Positions 11,330 through 24,514 of a DNA stretch of 60,000 bases are shown here, piece after piece. Made by a program: the position numbers and the translations under genes. Source of the stretch: Tubulanus polymorphus (lineage: Eukaryota > Nemertea > Palaeonemertea > Tubulaniformes > Tubulanidae); assembly GCF_964204645.1 (NCBI RefSeq), contig NC_134035.1, positions 3,970,501 to 4,030,500 of the forward strand. The letters run 5' to 3'. The notes below the pieces were generated by a model. The model worked only from the letters and a program-made list of their open reading frames with translations, made no database searches and was not told where the DNA came from. The stretch's first letter is position 1; each line of letters begins with the position of its first letter.

Positions 11330-13600
11330 AATCCAGATCGATGAGTCGTCAGTCGTCAGTCAAATACCATTTGCACGGATTATCCTGTGTTAAGCGTTAT
11401 CCCTGTTATCTTTGATTTGCCGCAGGTAGCAGAGAGAAAATCGATATAATCCCGTTTCGCTCCATTTCCGCTCTTTCGTCAATTAAAAGCAGTAATGAAA
11501 AAATCACCGAGCCAAGCACTCACACGCCCTTTCGAGATCGAGTGACAGACACAACACGCGAAAATGACTTGACTATCTTGAAAAAGTTTGAGGCTTTTTC
11601 CGAATAGTATTTGGGCACGAAAAAAGCAGATATTTCGCGCGAACATTTGAACACAGTATTGGCACGAATGTTCTATTTCTATAGTGCCGGACAAAATGGG
11701 TCAGTTCTAACTTCAGCGTGCATCTGGCTCATTTTTTTTTTTGTAAAAAGCTTGCACTGGGATCCTTTGTAGTCTGATTTCAAAATCAAAACTTCAAAAT
11801 ACAAACAGGTCTCCTTGATTATACGTGAAATGAATTGTTATCATTGCATTAAAATCGTTGATGCATCTAAGTGTCCGCTTTCGCTGACTTCGATTAGGAT
11901 GTTTTTATCTCGTAAGTTCGGGACTCCGTAACCGACGAACGCGAGATAGTATAACGTTTCATCCGAATCCGCGATTTAGCGTCAGGCTGCGGATAGGAGC
12001 GTGCGGTGATGAAACGGGTATAATCCCGATTGAAAACCATCACCGCGCGCGTGCAACTCGGCGATATAAGCGGCGAATGATAACTCTAACCAGAAAAACG
12101 ATTTCGGATTTATCGTGATCCAACTCGCACCGGCTTCGAATCGCGTAATGGTTCAATTTTGGTTTTCGTGGGCGTGTGGAGTCGATTCGGTAGCGACGAC
12201 GAGTGTGGGCTGCGGCTTAACATCCGTTTATGATTTAAGCGCGCCTTTTAGAGTTAATGGGCCGAATGATGAAAGTTTGATTAATTCGTTGTCAATCATT
12301 TAGGCAGAGAGTTCAATAGCTTAATATCCATAGAATGATAAAAACCTCGTTTTCTAATGTGCAATATAACACGAACGTTTTCAGGATTTCAGGATGATAT
12401 CATCAGGTGAAATATCAACAGTTAAAGATTTTTCATATCCCCCGAAATTCCTGGCAACTTGACAATTTAGGGGATGCGCACCCGTGCGCTCCAAGAAGTG
12501 TTATTAGATACACAAGTGCTAAATTCCTAAGCTGATTACAAGCCAATGTTTAATGATTACAATCTAATTATTTAAATGCATTTTAGATAAGGGATGAGCC
12601 GTATTGAAAAAGTCGTTGATTTAATGAGGGCCGTTTCATTCATTGCCAATGGAGTTGGGAATGATCTGAAAACGTTTTCATTCATTCGTGCTTTTTACGC
12701 CTATTCGAACTTCGAAAAAAATGGCGTCGAAATAACCACCGCTTTTGACACGAACGTAGAGTTTTTTTCAAAAAACATTTCGCTAAACTCGCTACAACGA
12801 AGCGACAAATTCTAACACCGCCATCGATGATCAATTCGGAAGGGGAATATAATGTACATAACACGCTGATGGTAAAAGCGTAGGCGGTTTTTTTCGGTTG
12901 GCACGCGGGTCTCGCGAGGGCGTACATGTAATCCGGGCTATGCTTCTTCCATTGACTTATGTGTCGATTTATCGACGACTAGCCCTCTCGTCGCGAGACG
13001 TGTAAGGATTTTTAGGTCGTGTCATAATAATACAGACATTAGCGCCGTATATTGAGGGACAGAGGGAGAAATTGAGCAACCGAACTAAAGGCTATCGGGT
13101 ATCACTCACCTCTTCGAGGAATCCTATTCCGCCGGGGTTCGCACGGTTATCGACGAGAGCTTCACCACCTCTTTAGAATGGGGTCGGTATAGTAAAGCCA
13201 GCTGCACACGCCACCGAAAAAAACGCTTTTTTCCTCGTGGAAAAACCTTTTCGATATGTTTTGTTATAATTCCGTGTGCGTCGAACGTTTTATCGTTCGC
13301 GGGCAAAGAGTTTTGGCTAAAACTTTTTGTAAAAACTAATTTCGTAAAACAAACGTTATGCCGTGTGCGGCGGGCTTAACGATAACAGTGAAATAAGAGT
13401 TTCATTCGATTTTGCGACGTTATTCCTTGATAGATTAACACTTTTTCCGCTAAAGTTAGGAAACATAGGGTTTAAGGTTTTGCTTTAGGTTCTCAAGCCC
13501 ATCGGGCAGCGTTAGACAAAAACACGCTAGCTTATCACCAGCAACGCGGTACTTCGTCTGTGATGAACATTATTTGTATTTGGATATCTATAACCGCTCT
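9290..13600. other. Intron 1: no gene seen
   Basis: Holds a CT-rich tract (11100-11327) ending in a pure CT run. Other ORFs (up to 132 codons at 9422-9820) show no family resemblance and their frames overlap. A stretch near 10000-10700 is ordinary mixed sequence. Confidence 0.5.
11276..11327. repeat. CT microsatellite
   Basis: A dinucleotide CT/TC run at the end of a pyrimidine-rich stretch that begins near 11040. ORFs rich in Ser, Leu and Pro across it are repeat artefacts. Confidence 0.95.
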
Positions 13601-13915
13601 GTCCGTGTTGTGACGATGGAATCCCTTACAACGAAACCCTCGCTATTCCTGAAAGATTAAGTCGAAACATCGAACAAACTACAAGCTGAAAGTAACATTT
13701 TGGACTTTGTATAGATAAATCCCTCACTAATAACACGAGAAAGATGGAGTCCGAAAAGTTTCCTCTAAGCTAATAATGTATTTATTGATTCGAAGATTCG
13801 ATTATAGCCTAATATAAATCTTCAGGAATACTGAGTTCCTTCCATCTCTCTCGCTTTGTTAGTGTGGGTTTCTTAATATATCGTCACAACACGGACTCAG
13901 AGTGCTTCATCGATG
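13601..13915. mobile_element. GTCGAAACGTTG-family element, inverted-repeat form
   Basis: The left end GTCCGTGTTGTGACGAT is the exact reverse complement of ATCGTCACAACACGGAC near 13881-13897. Further inside, ATTCCTGAAAGATTAAGTCG (left) pairs with the reverse complement of the segment near 13785-13832 (TCTTCAGGAATAC on the + strand). Two copies of the family sequence thus sit head to head. No transposase is present. Confidence 0.75.
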
Positions 13916-15128
13916 CTTATTTCGGACATTATTTTTTTTCTTGCATCTATCAAGATATCTATATCAACTTCTCCAGGAAGCCCGGCTCAACACGTATCGC
14001 GAATTACTGTTCTCACGCCTTTAAAGCCCAGACCACTCTAGAAAACTTATCTGTTAGTGTACGATGACACATTTCCCATCACAAGTCTTCCCAGTCCTGC
14101 TGGGCGGGATACAGAATTTACAATCTGAATGAAAGAGGCCGCCTTCATGCTAACGATGACTCAACAACCACGACGTTGACTTTGGTGCTTTGGACTGTAA
14201 AGAGTTAAAATCACGTTTTTTTAAACTGCGCGCATTATCTATATCTATTCCATTATTTCAAATTGCTCGCATCTAAAAAAGTAATATATTTCGTAATTGA
14301 ATGCGCTGAATTGATTGAGATCGACTGATAAATATATATACATTTCGCTGATGTTGAAGTCCTTCAAAGTCTATCCGTTATTCTCTCGTATAGCGTTGAT
14401 TATGTTATTACACGAAATGGATAAAAACCGTTTTTTTTCTAATGCTGATTGTTATACACGAGTTATCGCGTTGTAATATACATTAAACATATAACGGACG
14501 GAAGAAAAAGCGCAATCGTCGACGGAACCGACCACTCCTTTATTAAGCCTCTGCACGTATTCTTTTTCAATTATGAAAATGGCGCCGCGGCTTCGAGGAC
14601 GTTGTTATATACCCGACCCCCTCAAAACGACAATCACCGTCGCTTTCGTTTCGATACTATTCCCCGCTGTATCCGATTCCTCGATATATCTTAATTAGTA
14701 TTTCGTTGATTAGAAAAGAATTAAGCTGATCGCTTGTATTAAATTGATGGTGTTGTTTACGCGGGAATGGGGGTTATATTGCCTTGTACGGTTCGCGTCG
14801 TTGTCGTGTCGCGATTTCATCCGATGATGGACCATTTGCAATTACTAACGAGCGTCATTAAAACGTGCCATTTCGCGAAGGCGGTTTCTCTTCCACGCGC
14901 ACGCGTTTCGATCCAATTTCGCGAAAACGTCGGAACGTCTTGCTCTGAAAATCGCTTTGAATTCTTCGCCGATTTACTCAACGTTTAATCGACTTCGGGG
15001 TTTAACGGTTCTTATCCAATATGGGTATGAAATGGAAATCTAATTCGAACTTCTGGTCGAAATTGGATTCAACTTTTTAAACGTATTGAAAAAGTTTTAA
15101 AATTATATAAACCCATTAGCACTATGTT
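13916..15128. other. Intron 1: no gene seen
   Basis: Short unrelated ORFs only. No repeat was recognised besides simple A/T runs. Confidence 0.4.
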
Positions 15129-15279
15129 TTTTTTTCATCTTAAAATAGAGATTGGCCCTGTTATTGATGTGATTGGTAAATTTCGTTTAATTTCTATGAC
15201 TTGGTGTCCCTTACAAACCCACCAGACACACCTGCCGGGAGCGAAACAGGGGGTTTGATTTTGAAATCGGAAATCGAAG
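15129..15279 (+). repeat. Dispersed ~145-bp repeat, copy 2
   Basis: Same core as the copy at 5116. It has TTGGTGTCCCTTACAAACCC, then CACACCTGCCGGGAGCGAAA and GAAATCGGAAATCGAAG. A small insertion (CACCAGACACACC where copy 1 has CACCACACC) distinguishes it. It ends where the similarity of all + strand copies ends. Confidence 0.8.
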
Positions 15280-17604
15280 GTAGCACTTTATATTAAACTC
15301 ATCTTGCGGGTTAAGCGATAACGATATCTGTAGCGAATTCGCGTGTTTGAACGCGCTCTTTAGATCGTCTGAATCTGGTGCCTCCCATGTACGAACCCGT
15401 TTAGAACGGCCTAACTAGTGCTAGTGAGCGTGGAAATTATGTAATTTATTTTTCACTTAGAGATTATATAAACGCCGAGATAACATCAATAAGTTAGGGT
15501 GCAAAGCAGAGCTCACTGGCTGTAACAACTTTGGACCAAGCCAAGCGGTGACGTACCCAATGGATTGCCCGCACATTTTTTGAAGTTTTAAAGGGATTTC
15601 TCGGCACCGGACTTTGATAACTTTTAAAACCGCTTCGCTAGAAATTCCGCACACATTGAAAGGCGAACAGTGTTAGGAGATTGATGGACGACCAGTATAT
15701 ATACATTACAGAAGTGACGTCATGATATACGCCTGCCTGCCTGCCGGACGTCGGTGCATATTTCACGAAATCCATTAGGCAATTAATTCGGGGCTTAAGG
15801 AGGATCGGTTCTAGCGAGCCGGGGAGATGTGTGACTGCCACTGAAGACGAGGATGCCACTAAGCCCCCGCATCAGAAAATCAATGAAGAAATGATGATTA
15901 TGATCATATCAGTCGACGCACGCTGGCAGTATATTATGTCAGAAACTAAGCCTCGGTTATGCGCGCAGGACGAGAACCGATTCACCAATCCAATTTATAT
16001 ATTATGAGTTTGGCTTCTCGTGTTCGGCGGCGAATTCGTAAATCTAAAAAAAAGGAAAGAAAGACCTTTCCAACACATCAATTTAACGAGTTAGGCTTCG
16101 TTTCGTTGTCAACTCGTAAACCGATGATATGAAAAACAATTCTGTTAAAATCTGTCAGATTTTTGGCTTCGTGTCGACGTCGAATTTATCAACTTAGTTA
16201 CGAAACAATGACATAAATATCAGGATTTGGGCTTATTTTAGTCGAATCTATTAAGAATTGAAATTGGGAAATTCATTTTCATTAAAATGTTACATTATAA
16301 GCCGATATACCAAATATGGTTAAACGAGGAAAAATTTAACTAGATAATGGGGCTGCACGCGTGAGACTGAAACAGTCTATCTAAGCCTATAAAACTTAAG
16401 AAAGAAGGAACATTTTTGTTACACTGTAGTTGAATTTTCGGTGCATTTTTTGTTTTGTATATGATATGCAGTTGATAAAAATGATAATAATGATAACAAT
16501 GATAATTTCAATTTTTCAAAGCAATTTGAAGCAAATTATAACATGATTGTCAAACATGAATATAAAAACAATTTTAAAATGTTAGGAATAATTGTGAAGC
16601 TCATAAGTGCTATACGTTTTCTGTGAGAATGAAATTATCTAAAAGGGTTTTTTCGCGTTAACGAATCTTAATTGAAGGACTCCAAATTGCAGTTCAAGGG
16701 GTTCAAACCAGTTTTTATATAGAAGTTTAAACATCTTCATCGACGCGTTATAAATTACAGTAAAAGTCGACGTCTTTCTAGTGTTTACGCTCGACGGAGT
16801 TTTCTCATCAGGCTCCGGATTTGAAAACATGTCGGAAAGCAAACACGCGGCACGATCATATCAAAATTAAACTCGGCGTCGACTTCGGTCGTTTGGCGAT
16901 CCGGTGGCGGTTGATTCGTTCGGTATCGCGCCTGTTCCGTATCCAGACGTGTATATAGACAAGCTATTCATTTCCTTAATAGAACCTAAGTGTGTTGCTT
17001 GCGTGCTGTTTTCGTAGCGTCTCCGGATTAAGAGATTTAGAAGTCATCCCAGTAAAAGCATATCTGCGTACAGTCTCTCGGTCTCTCCGACGCTCGCTCG
17101 CTTACAGTCGGAGACAGCTCTCGGACATCGTGTTGGAGAGAAATGTTCTAAAAAGCCGGTCGCATTTTCCGCGGTATCGTTTTCTAGGAATTGAACGCGC
17201 GAACGCGAACGAAGGCTCATTTCGCACTTTAGTATGATTTCAATTCTCACGGGTGTCGTTTGTTTTTTATATCGTCGTTCTGTCACCCTCGCTCTGTTGT
17301 TTTGTCTGCGCGCAATGCGCCAGTCGTTCCGGTGCAATATGAGTCCCTGCATATAGTAAATCGAAATTCGAATAAATCCGGGACAGCAAGTTCCGTTTGC
17401 ATTGTAGATATTCCACAACACTGACTCAATATTCGATGTTTTAGTTATAATTAAAATCATATAATCGGACATTATAACTGCGGGTATTCGATTTTTTTGC
17501 CAATCCCCTATTTGCAAGTGGCCAATTCCATAGTTGTGAGTTCGAATAAATAAATCTAGTTAACCCTCTGAGTACTACTGTCGTAACGTTTACTGATTGG
17601 ACAT
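15280..17604. other. Intron 1: no gene seen
   Basis: No supported ORF. An AT-rich patch with GATAATAATGATAACAATG lies near 16480-16505. Confidence 0.4.
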
Positions 17605-17716
17605 CGGGGCCGGTTTTATAGACTGGTGTTGACTTTAACCCGGGGGCTAAGTTAATTCATTTTTAATTGAGTTAACGCCCGGGTTAATGATAATACCAGT
17701 CTATAAAACTGGGCCC
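17605..17716. repeat. ~110-bp palindromic element, copy 1
   Basis: The left arm GGGCCGGTTTTATAGACTGG and onward to TTTAACCCGGGGGCTAA is mirrored by the right arm, CGCCCGGGTTAATGATAATA then CCAGTCTATAAAACTGGGCC. Arms are about 46 bp and the centre is AT-rich. Other copies lie at 33821 and 38529. The unit has no coding capacity and would fold into a long hairpin as RNA or single-stranded DNA. Confidence 0.85.
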
Positions 17717-20700
17717 AGGTTCCTTCATCATTCTCTATATAATGTAGTTGACTAATATTGAAAATGTATAAATTCAATAGAATCGCATTTAACCTGCGTC
17801 TGTATTTACTGCGTGAGAGGATGGAGGTTTCAAAATCTCGCAGCCTCCGCATCGATGAAAGTATACATCTTGTCTGTAATTTGGGATTTTTAGTACGACG
17901 AAACATGTCTTTTTTTAAACCGTATCTAAAGCACGGGGTTCGGCTTGATGTGTCGCATTTCTCTTTCGATCTTCCTCGGTATTCTACACACGAAATATAG
18001 ACTTATATAGAATTCATCTTATCGCATGGAGAAGAACAATATTTCGCTCAGACTCGCTGTAAAAATATCGAGCAAGAGTTTCTATCACTTTATATCCTCT
18101 TGTTCGACGGGTCTTCCTGAAATACGACACGAATGCATCGAGCATCGTTAATTATGAAAAAGTCGCTGACGAAAAATAAACGACGGACTGTTTCCGAACC
18201 CCAAACCCTTTGCTGTCGTTTGTCGTCTGAAATACGAGAGACGCTTTTGAAAATCCCGACACGCATTGATATTCGTAAGGAACGTTTCAATAGGGCTGCC
18301 GGGCGGTTTCGTATTTACAACACAGCACTCTCTCCGCTCGACCATCCGCACTCCTTCGAAATGTTTACGCTGCAGACAAGCTCAGTTTCCGGGTGATCGC
18401 GAAACGTCTTGTAGCTATCTTCATATACGACAAACTTCGTCGTTTTTCCATATTCGACAAAAAAGCATCATTCCTTATGTACATCCGGGCAACGTGGGTT
18501 GTTGGCAAAAACACAAGCGGGTACACTTATAATCATTAGCGATCTGAAAATTCGAAGTGGAAAATTCGTCGGTTTTTTCAAAATAATGAAAAATTTTTAG
18601 AGGCCTTCGATCGGAATAAAGTCTGAAAGGATTGCGCGGATATTGGTCGTAGCGTTGTCATATATCCGACATTGGAGTGATTCGTTTCATTTTCTGTTCG
18701 CCGTGTACCCTTCGGTTATGTCAACACTAACTCCTAACACTGTTTGCGCAAGCCGCAAAAGGGCACGAGAGTGATAGGCAAACTTTTTGATGCCAGCACG
18801 TCGACGCCCCGGGCTAAAATTTAACACGTTCTCAATATCCTGCCGACACGGCAGTCATGTGTTGTGTTAACTCTTTCGGCTCGGTGTCTCACCATCACGC
18901 GAAACGTATCTACGAAAATTGCGGTCCGTATCTTGTAAAGTCGCCGTGTGGTGGATGACTGAAACAGTGGAGACATAAAGCCTAACGCATGCGACGCACG
19001 GAAACAGGAGACAGAAAGATGTTTCCGAGCGTTTCACTGCGTCGTGTGCGTTTACACGAAACAAGAAACATGATTTCGTGAAACAATGTTGCCGGTAGTA
19101 CACGTGTTTCATTATCTTTTTCCCAGCATCGAAACGAAACGAAAACATGGTTTCGGGAAATATACGTTTTCGCGTTTAAATATGTTTGATTCCGTGTTTC
19201 CGCGCTCGGGCTTTAAAATTGCGTTGTTTCAATGGTATCTTTTCGATACGGTTGACTTTAAACAACTTATGGCAACTGGCCCCTGAATGTCATGAATATG
19301 TTTACCGAGATGAAATCGTATCTTTGATATTTGGCTGTATAGCGATCGAGGCGCTAATTTGCTTCTGAAATCTGATCGCCCCGCTTACGATCGATTTCGG
19401 GACGGCATCGCGGAGAAATTGCCGCCGAGACAATGTCGCGTAAATATGATATTTGACCCGTTGTAAACAAATCGAATGTTTATAACTCTCACGACGTTAC
19501 CTCCGCAGGCTTTCGTTCGGTTATAAATGCGGTTACGTCGTCCGTTTATAGAAATTAAGCTCGAACGCGAAACCCGGATAGAAGGGACTCCTCGATTGTG
19601 CAGTACGCGCGCGCGCGCGCACACACACAATGCTAGTCCGCAGTTACCGGAGCGCCAGTCGATATTTTATATCTAAAACGAATTATCCCACGGTCTATTA
19701 CGGTATCATCATTCTGCGCAGTTCGTGAAAACAAACCGACCGAACGAACGCGACTGATGATGATGTCGTAACGTCGATCCATTTAGCATATTGTTAGCGC
19801 TGTCACATCCAATGCTTCCGTCAATAGATCAGCCTTCGCCGAGTTTCTAATTCCGAACAAATGGATAACCGGTGCATTGATTGGTCAATATCCAATGTTG
19901 ATGGAACGGCCATTAGTCGATTCGAAACTCCGCAGCGGCATAAACCGAATAAAACACGCGATCAGATGTCCCGCGTAGATCGGGGAACGTTGAAAAGAGA
20001 GCTTTTTAAAAATTGTTAGCGCAAATAAATTGTTTTCACAGAGCGGCGGCGGCGGCGGTGGCGGCCATGTTGGATTCGGTTGTCATGGCGCGTTCAATTT
20101 GTATCTGCGTATGAAATGAAATGCTGTCGCCCTGAAGTCGAATGAATAAAATATAACCGACGAGGTCTTTATAGAAATAGAATATAGAAATGCTTTTTTT
20201 AATAAAAAAAGAATAACATTTTATTAAAAGATAAAAATGGCGGACGAGTCTTTGCGTGCCATTGTGTTGTACCACACACAGCCTGTCTTGTGCGCCATTG
20301 TGTTGTACGATACCACACAAAACAGTTGTGTTTTTTACCATCTAAATTTTCATCTCGATTTAAGAATGAATTTGAGAACTTTCAGTTAGTTCCACTCCCC
20401 CCCCCTTTATGGCTGAAAAATGATGTTTCTCCTAATCGGTCGGGTCATTTTACAAATCGCAATAAAATTCGTAATCAGTTCAGTTCTATATAGCCTATAT
20501 AGCTGCCGGTTCTTTTATTATTAGCTCGATCATGATTTTTCGATGGCGGCGAGTCAACTTTTAAAAGCTCTACAGAAACGACAAACAAGTTATCAATTTA
20601 TAAGCCTAAATAGCGAGACTTTTTCTGATTCATTAAATCGGCCGATTTCGATCGGCTTTTTCCCTTTTTTTTCTATAATCGAAGCTTTCCCGTCGACGAG

Positions 20701-23700
20701 ATTACCCCGATTCGCGTATAGTACGATATATACGAGCAAATCATTCGCTATTCATCGTCCATTAAACGCACTTCATAAAACGTCAGAGGGTACCGAACGA
20801 CAAGCCGGCTTTACAAAGAGAGCGAGAAAAAAATCGCGGACGCCCTCGGCAATAATTTTCTTCATTCGCAATGATTATTACTCTAAAATGATTCACCCGC
20901 TGACAATACAGCCCGATGTATTATCTTATTTACACAGTCGGCGTGTTGCCACTTTCTGTTCTGCACCGATTTGCGCTCGGTCTATCGCCGCGCTCTTAAT
21001 ACCGCGTCGGTTCGTATACATCGTTAGGTAGGTGGCTTTTTGACGTTTTGTGTCACCTCTCGTCGTGGGCAAACACGGCGCGAAAATGGAAAAGGCATTA
21101 ACGTCGCCATAGAATTATAGGCGAGTGGACTTTGTGTGTAGGTTTTTTTTCGCGTGTTAATACGACGATCTATTCGGAGGTGATGCCGCTGTATTTACAC
21201 AACACGCAGACGACGCGGCCTCGACGACCGAGTCGTGAATATAAACGCACATTTTCGTCGCATTTATATAGTTTGATACATTATGTCGCTAGTAGCGGAA
21301 GTCATACTGTCCGAGTGCGTTGACCGTATTGGATTCAATCGCACGGAAAATACACATCTCGCTTTATTCACAGATCGTGTTCGATATCTGCTTTCATGAC
21401 TAGATAAACGTCTCTCCTCTTGTGAGGCGATACAGTACGACGATCTCGATATAGATCTTGTTTGTACGCGCCTTATGATATTAAACCTTCGAGAATGAAT
21501 TTCAAATACGTATTCAGTCTTCTTCAAAAATACGAATTCGTTAAAAAATCGAAACGCGTAAAAGTTCATATTTTCGAAGAATCCTTAATATCTTTCAGAA
21601 ATATCTCCGATTTCGGAAATTGTTCATTTAAAGTTTATCGAGTATTAATGTAGTTCTTATAGCTCAACCTCACGGAGATTCACGGATCTTCGTAATATTG
21701 TTGTAAGGCAAGATAATCTTGACAATCAGAAACTTCGTCGTCGTCATCATCATCAATAAAGGATTAGTGCTAGCGGCTCGGATAGCCTGTCTTCATCCTC
21801 CTCGACGAAGTTTGGTAAAAGATAGTCTCCCTTGACAGAGACTTCCTCATTTTTGGTAGATATTCCGGAAAAAGCAGGTTTATTTTTCTGAAAATGATTT
21901 GCGAAGATTCGTCGGTCTGTATCAGTAGTACTGTATTTATTGACACCGTGCACGTGACGTCATAGTTTGTTTGTCCGGCAGTATGTTGGAGACATACAAA
22001 AAAAAACTTTCCATAACAAAAAAGAATGTGGCCATTTACAAATTTCGGGGATCCGCCATGTAAATCTCTCGGCAGTATCGCGTCGGTCAAGTGATAAAAG
22101 CACATGGCCGGACGGTGTCCGTACGGCTTTCCGTAATCCTGGCCGCACGGTGTCCGTACGGTTTACCGTAATCCGTCGCGATCGCGGCTATTTCTTCACG
22201 GGTACTCGAGAATAAGACGTTGTTCGGCGAGGTCGCTATAGAGTCACTGAACGCCTCGTGTTGCGTGAATAATTCACATTTCGCCGTCTCGTTTCTTCTA
22301 CGTAGATTGATTTTGATAAGTCTCTATGGACTTCACGCACGAGTTACCCCCGTCCGCTTACACCGGTGCCGGTGATGACGGCGGATGTCGTTCGCGCCAC
22401 GCGTCTATGTGTGTGCCTGCCGGTTGTCGAGAAGAGCTCGTTCGCTACCCGTTCCGATCCGTCATTCGAGAATCCGTACGGAAAGAAAAATCGGCTCTCG
22501 GTCGCAATCGGCTTTATTATTTACACGAGACTTTCGCCCGGCGCGGCCTGATCTCCGTAAAATAGCTTCCTCGCTCGGAATCGAATTGCTTTCAAAAGAC
22601 GACTAATGCATATCTTTGAAATACCGCGCATCGGCTTAACGGGAATAGCGAGGGTCATTTTCGTTTAGCTCAACAAAAACCAATTTCTTACGAATTTTTA
22701 AAGTATTTCCCGAAATTGTGCATCGTTTCGACCTAAAAAATCGCTCGCCAATGATCGAAATATATTAGGCCATATCTGTATCAATAATTAAATTATAATA
22801 GATTATTCGAAAATAGAAAAAATTACGAAAAGTAGATATATCTGTAAATAGAGCAATTTGAGACCAATATTCTTTTCATTTCGTGTAGTTTTATCGACAA
22901 TGTTTATCGACGAGGAAACCAATTTCGTCGAACCATTTTTAACACCTTCCCCCGACAGGCTAGACGCTATAAAAAGCAGTATAGGCCTAGTCGTAAAACG
23001 GGGGATGTTTATAATCGCGTATACGGCCCTTAACGTGTACCGCGCAGCGAGGCGTCTGACTCGCCGACTAGAATACCAAACTACCCGTGACTAGCGCCGA
23101 TATTTTTCCCGCGAGATTTACCTTCAATTCTTCAGTATTAATGACTTCGGTACCGATTACTCGGCGCGGCGGCGCAGAGCGGGAATAAAACAGAGCTCGA
23201 CGATAGCTTGTTTACACGACGGGTTAACAAGCCGTGTCTCGACGCGATACGGACAACCGATCGCCCGGGATAGCGCGCGCTGTGACTTCTTCGGAAGTGC
23301 GCGCGCTTAAATCATTGCGTCGTCTCGGCGAAGTGTGAAATCTCGGAGCGAATTATCCCATCCGGTTCGGGTCGTTTTTGTAGCCGTAAACGGCGTTACA
23401 ATTTCAGACGGTAGATTTATGCCCGCGAAACTGAATCATCGGCATCGTCGTCTGCTAGGTGACGGTTATTTGCAGGTCGTCCTACGCCGGTGACGTGGCG
23501 CGCGCGGAGTCTCTCTCCGAGGAACGATCACCGGTGTTTATGAGTATCGAATTCACTGAGATTACAGTCGAACGAGGCTCGTATGTTGAATATTAAACAA
23601 CCCCTTCTCAATCTCGCCACGTGAAAAATAATGAACCGTTTCGCCGAACTTTCCACTTTCTTCTGTACCACGAGAGAAACATAATACATCCTAACATTTT

Positions 23701-23798
23701 TTTCTCGCAACACCCTTAAGAATATTCAAATCTTAAATACTTGTGAGCGAACATAAATTTCCAGTTAAAATCTCTTCGTTCCAGATGACTAAATTTGT
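17717..23798. other. Intron 1: no gene supported
   Basis: Contains the longest non-repeat forward ORF in this part (20543-21031, 162 codons), which shows no domain, signal peptide or family resemblance. Also present are a GCG/CA alternating tract (19603-19629), a GGC-rich patch (20043-20068), a small tandem duplication of a CATTGTGTTGTAC motif (20257-20326), and a tandem pair of GGTGTCCGTACGG (22113-22165). Confidence 0.45.
19603..19629. repeat. Alternating purine-pyrimidine tract (GC then AC)
   Basis: A run of GC dinucleotides passes directly into AC dinucleotides, about 27 bp of strict alternation. Such tracts can adopt Z-DNA under negative supercoiling (known chemistry). Any role here is not shown. 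Confidence 0.8.
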
Positions 23799-24514
23799 CA
23801 TGATGTAGTTATGGTAATTTGCTTCTTTTTCAAGATTATCTATCGTGAACGTTGGTATTTGCCATAGTTGGATGGTGTATGTCGGTATATGCTGTCTTAT
23901 TTGCCATATAGTGGGTGTATCAACTTTTCAAGTTTTTCCTTCATGTTATTTCTACATAACATTCAAAGAACCCTTCGTTCCATGATGTAGTTATGGTAAT
24001 TTGCTTCTTTTTCAAGATTATCTATCGTGAACGTTGGTATTTGCCATAGTTGGATGGTGTATGTCGGTATATGCTGTCTTATTTGCCATATAGTGGGTGT
24101 ATCAACTTTTCAAGTTTTTCCTTCATGTTATTTCTACATAACATTCAAAGAACCCTTCGTTCCATGATGTAGTTATGGTAATTTGCTTCTTTTTCAAGAT
24201 TATCTATCGTGAACGTTGGTATTTGCCATAGTTGGATGGTGTATGTCGGTATATGCTGTCTTATTTGCCATATAGTGGGTGTATCAACTTTTCAAGTTTT
24301 TCCTTCATGTTATTTCTACATAACATTCAAAGAACCCTTCGTTCCATGATGTAGTTATGGTAATTTGCTTCTTTTTCAAGATTATCTATCGTGAACGTTG
24401 GTATTTGCCATAGTTGGATGGTGTATGTCGGTATATGCTGTCTTATTTGCCATATAGTTGGCGTATCAACTTTTAAAGTTTTTCCTTCATGTCATTTCTA
24501 TATAACTTTCAAAG
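23799..24514 (+). repeat. 182-bp satellite array, about four units
   Basis: Units start with TGATGTAGTTATGGTAATTT at 23801, 23983, 24165 and 24347, so the period is exactly 182 bp. The first three units look identical by eye. The fourth matches until about 24458 and then diverges (GTTGGCGTATCAAC instead of GTGGGTGTATCAAC), ending near 24514. There is no long ORF. Near-identity of the inner units means recent expansion or homogenisation. Confidence 0.95.

Noticed and set aside
17044-17517. 157-codon minus-strand ORF
   Set aside because: No recognisable domain. A forward ORF overlaps it, and composition is typical of random translation.
20543-21031. 162-codon forward ORF
   Set aside because: No domain, no similarity recognised, unremarkable composition, no splice context. 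In 60 kb of CpG-rich sequence an ORF of this length can occur by chance.
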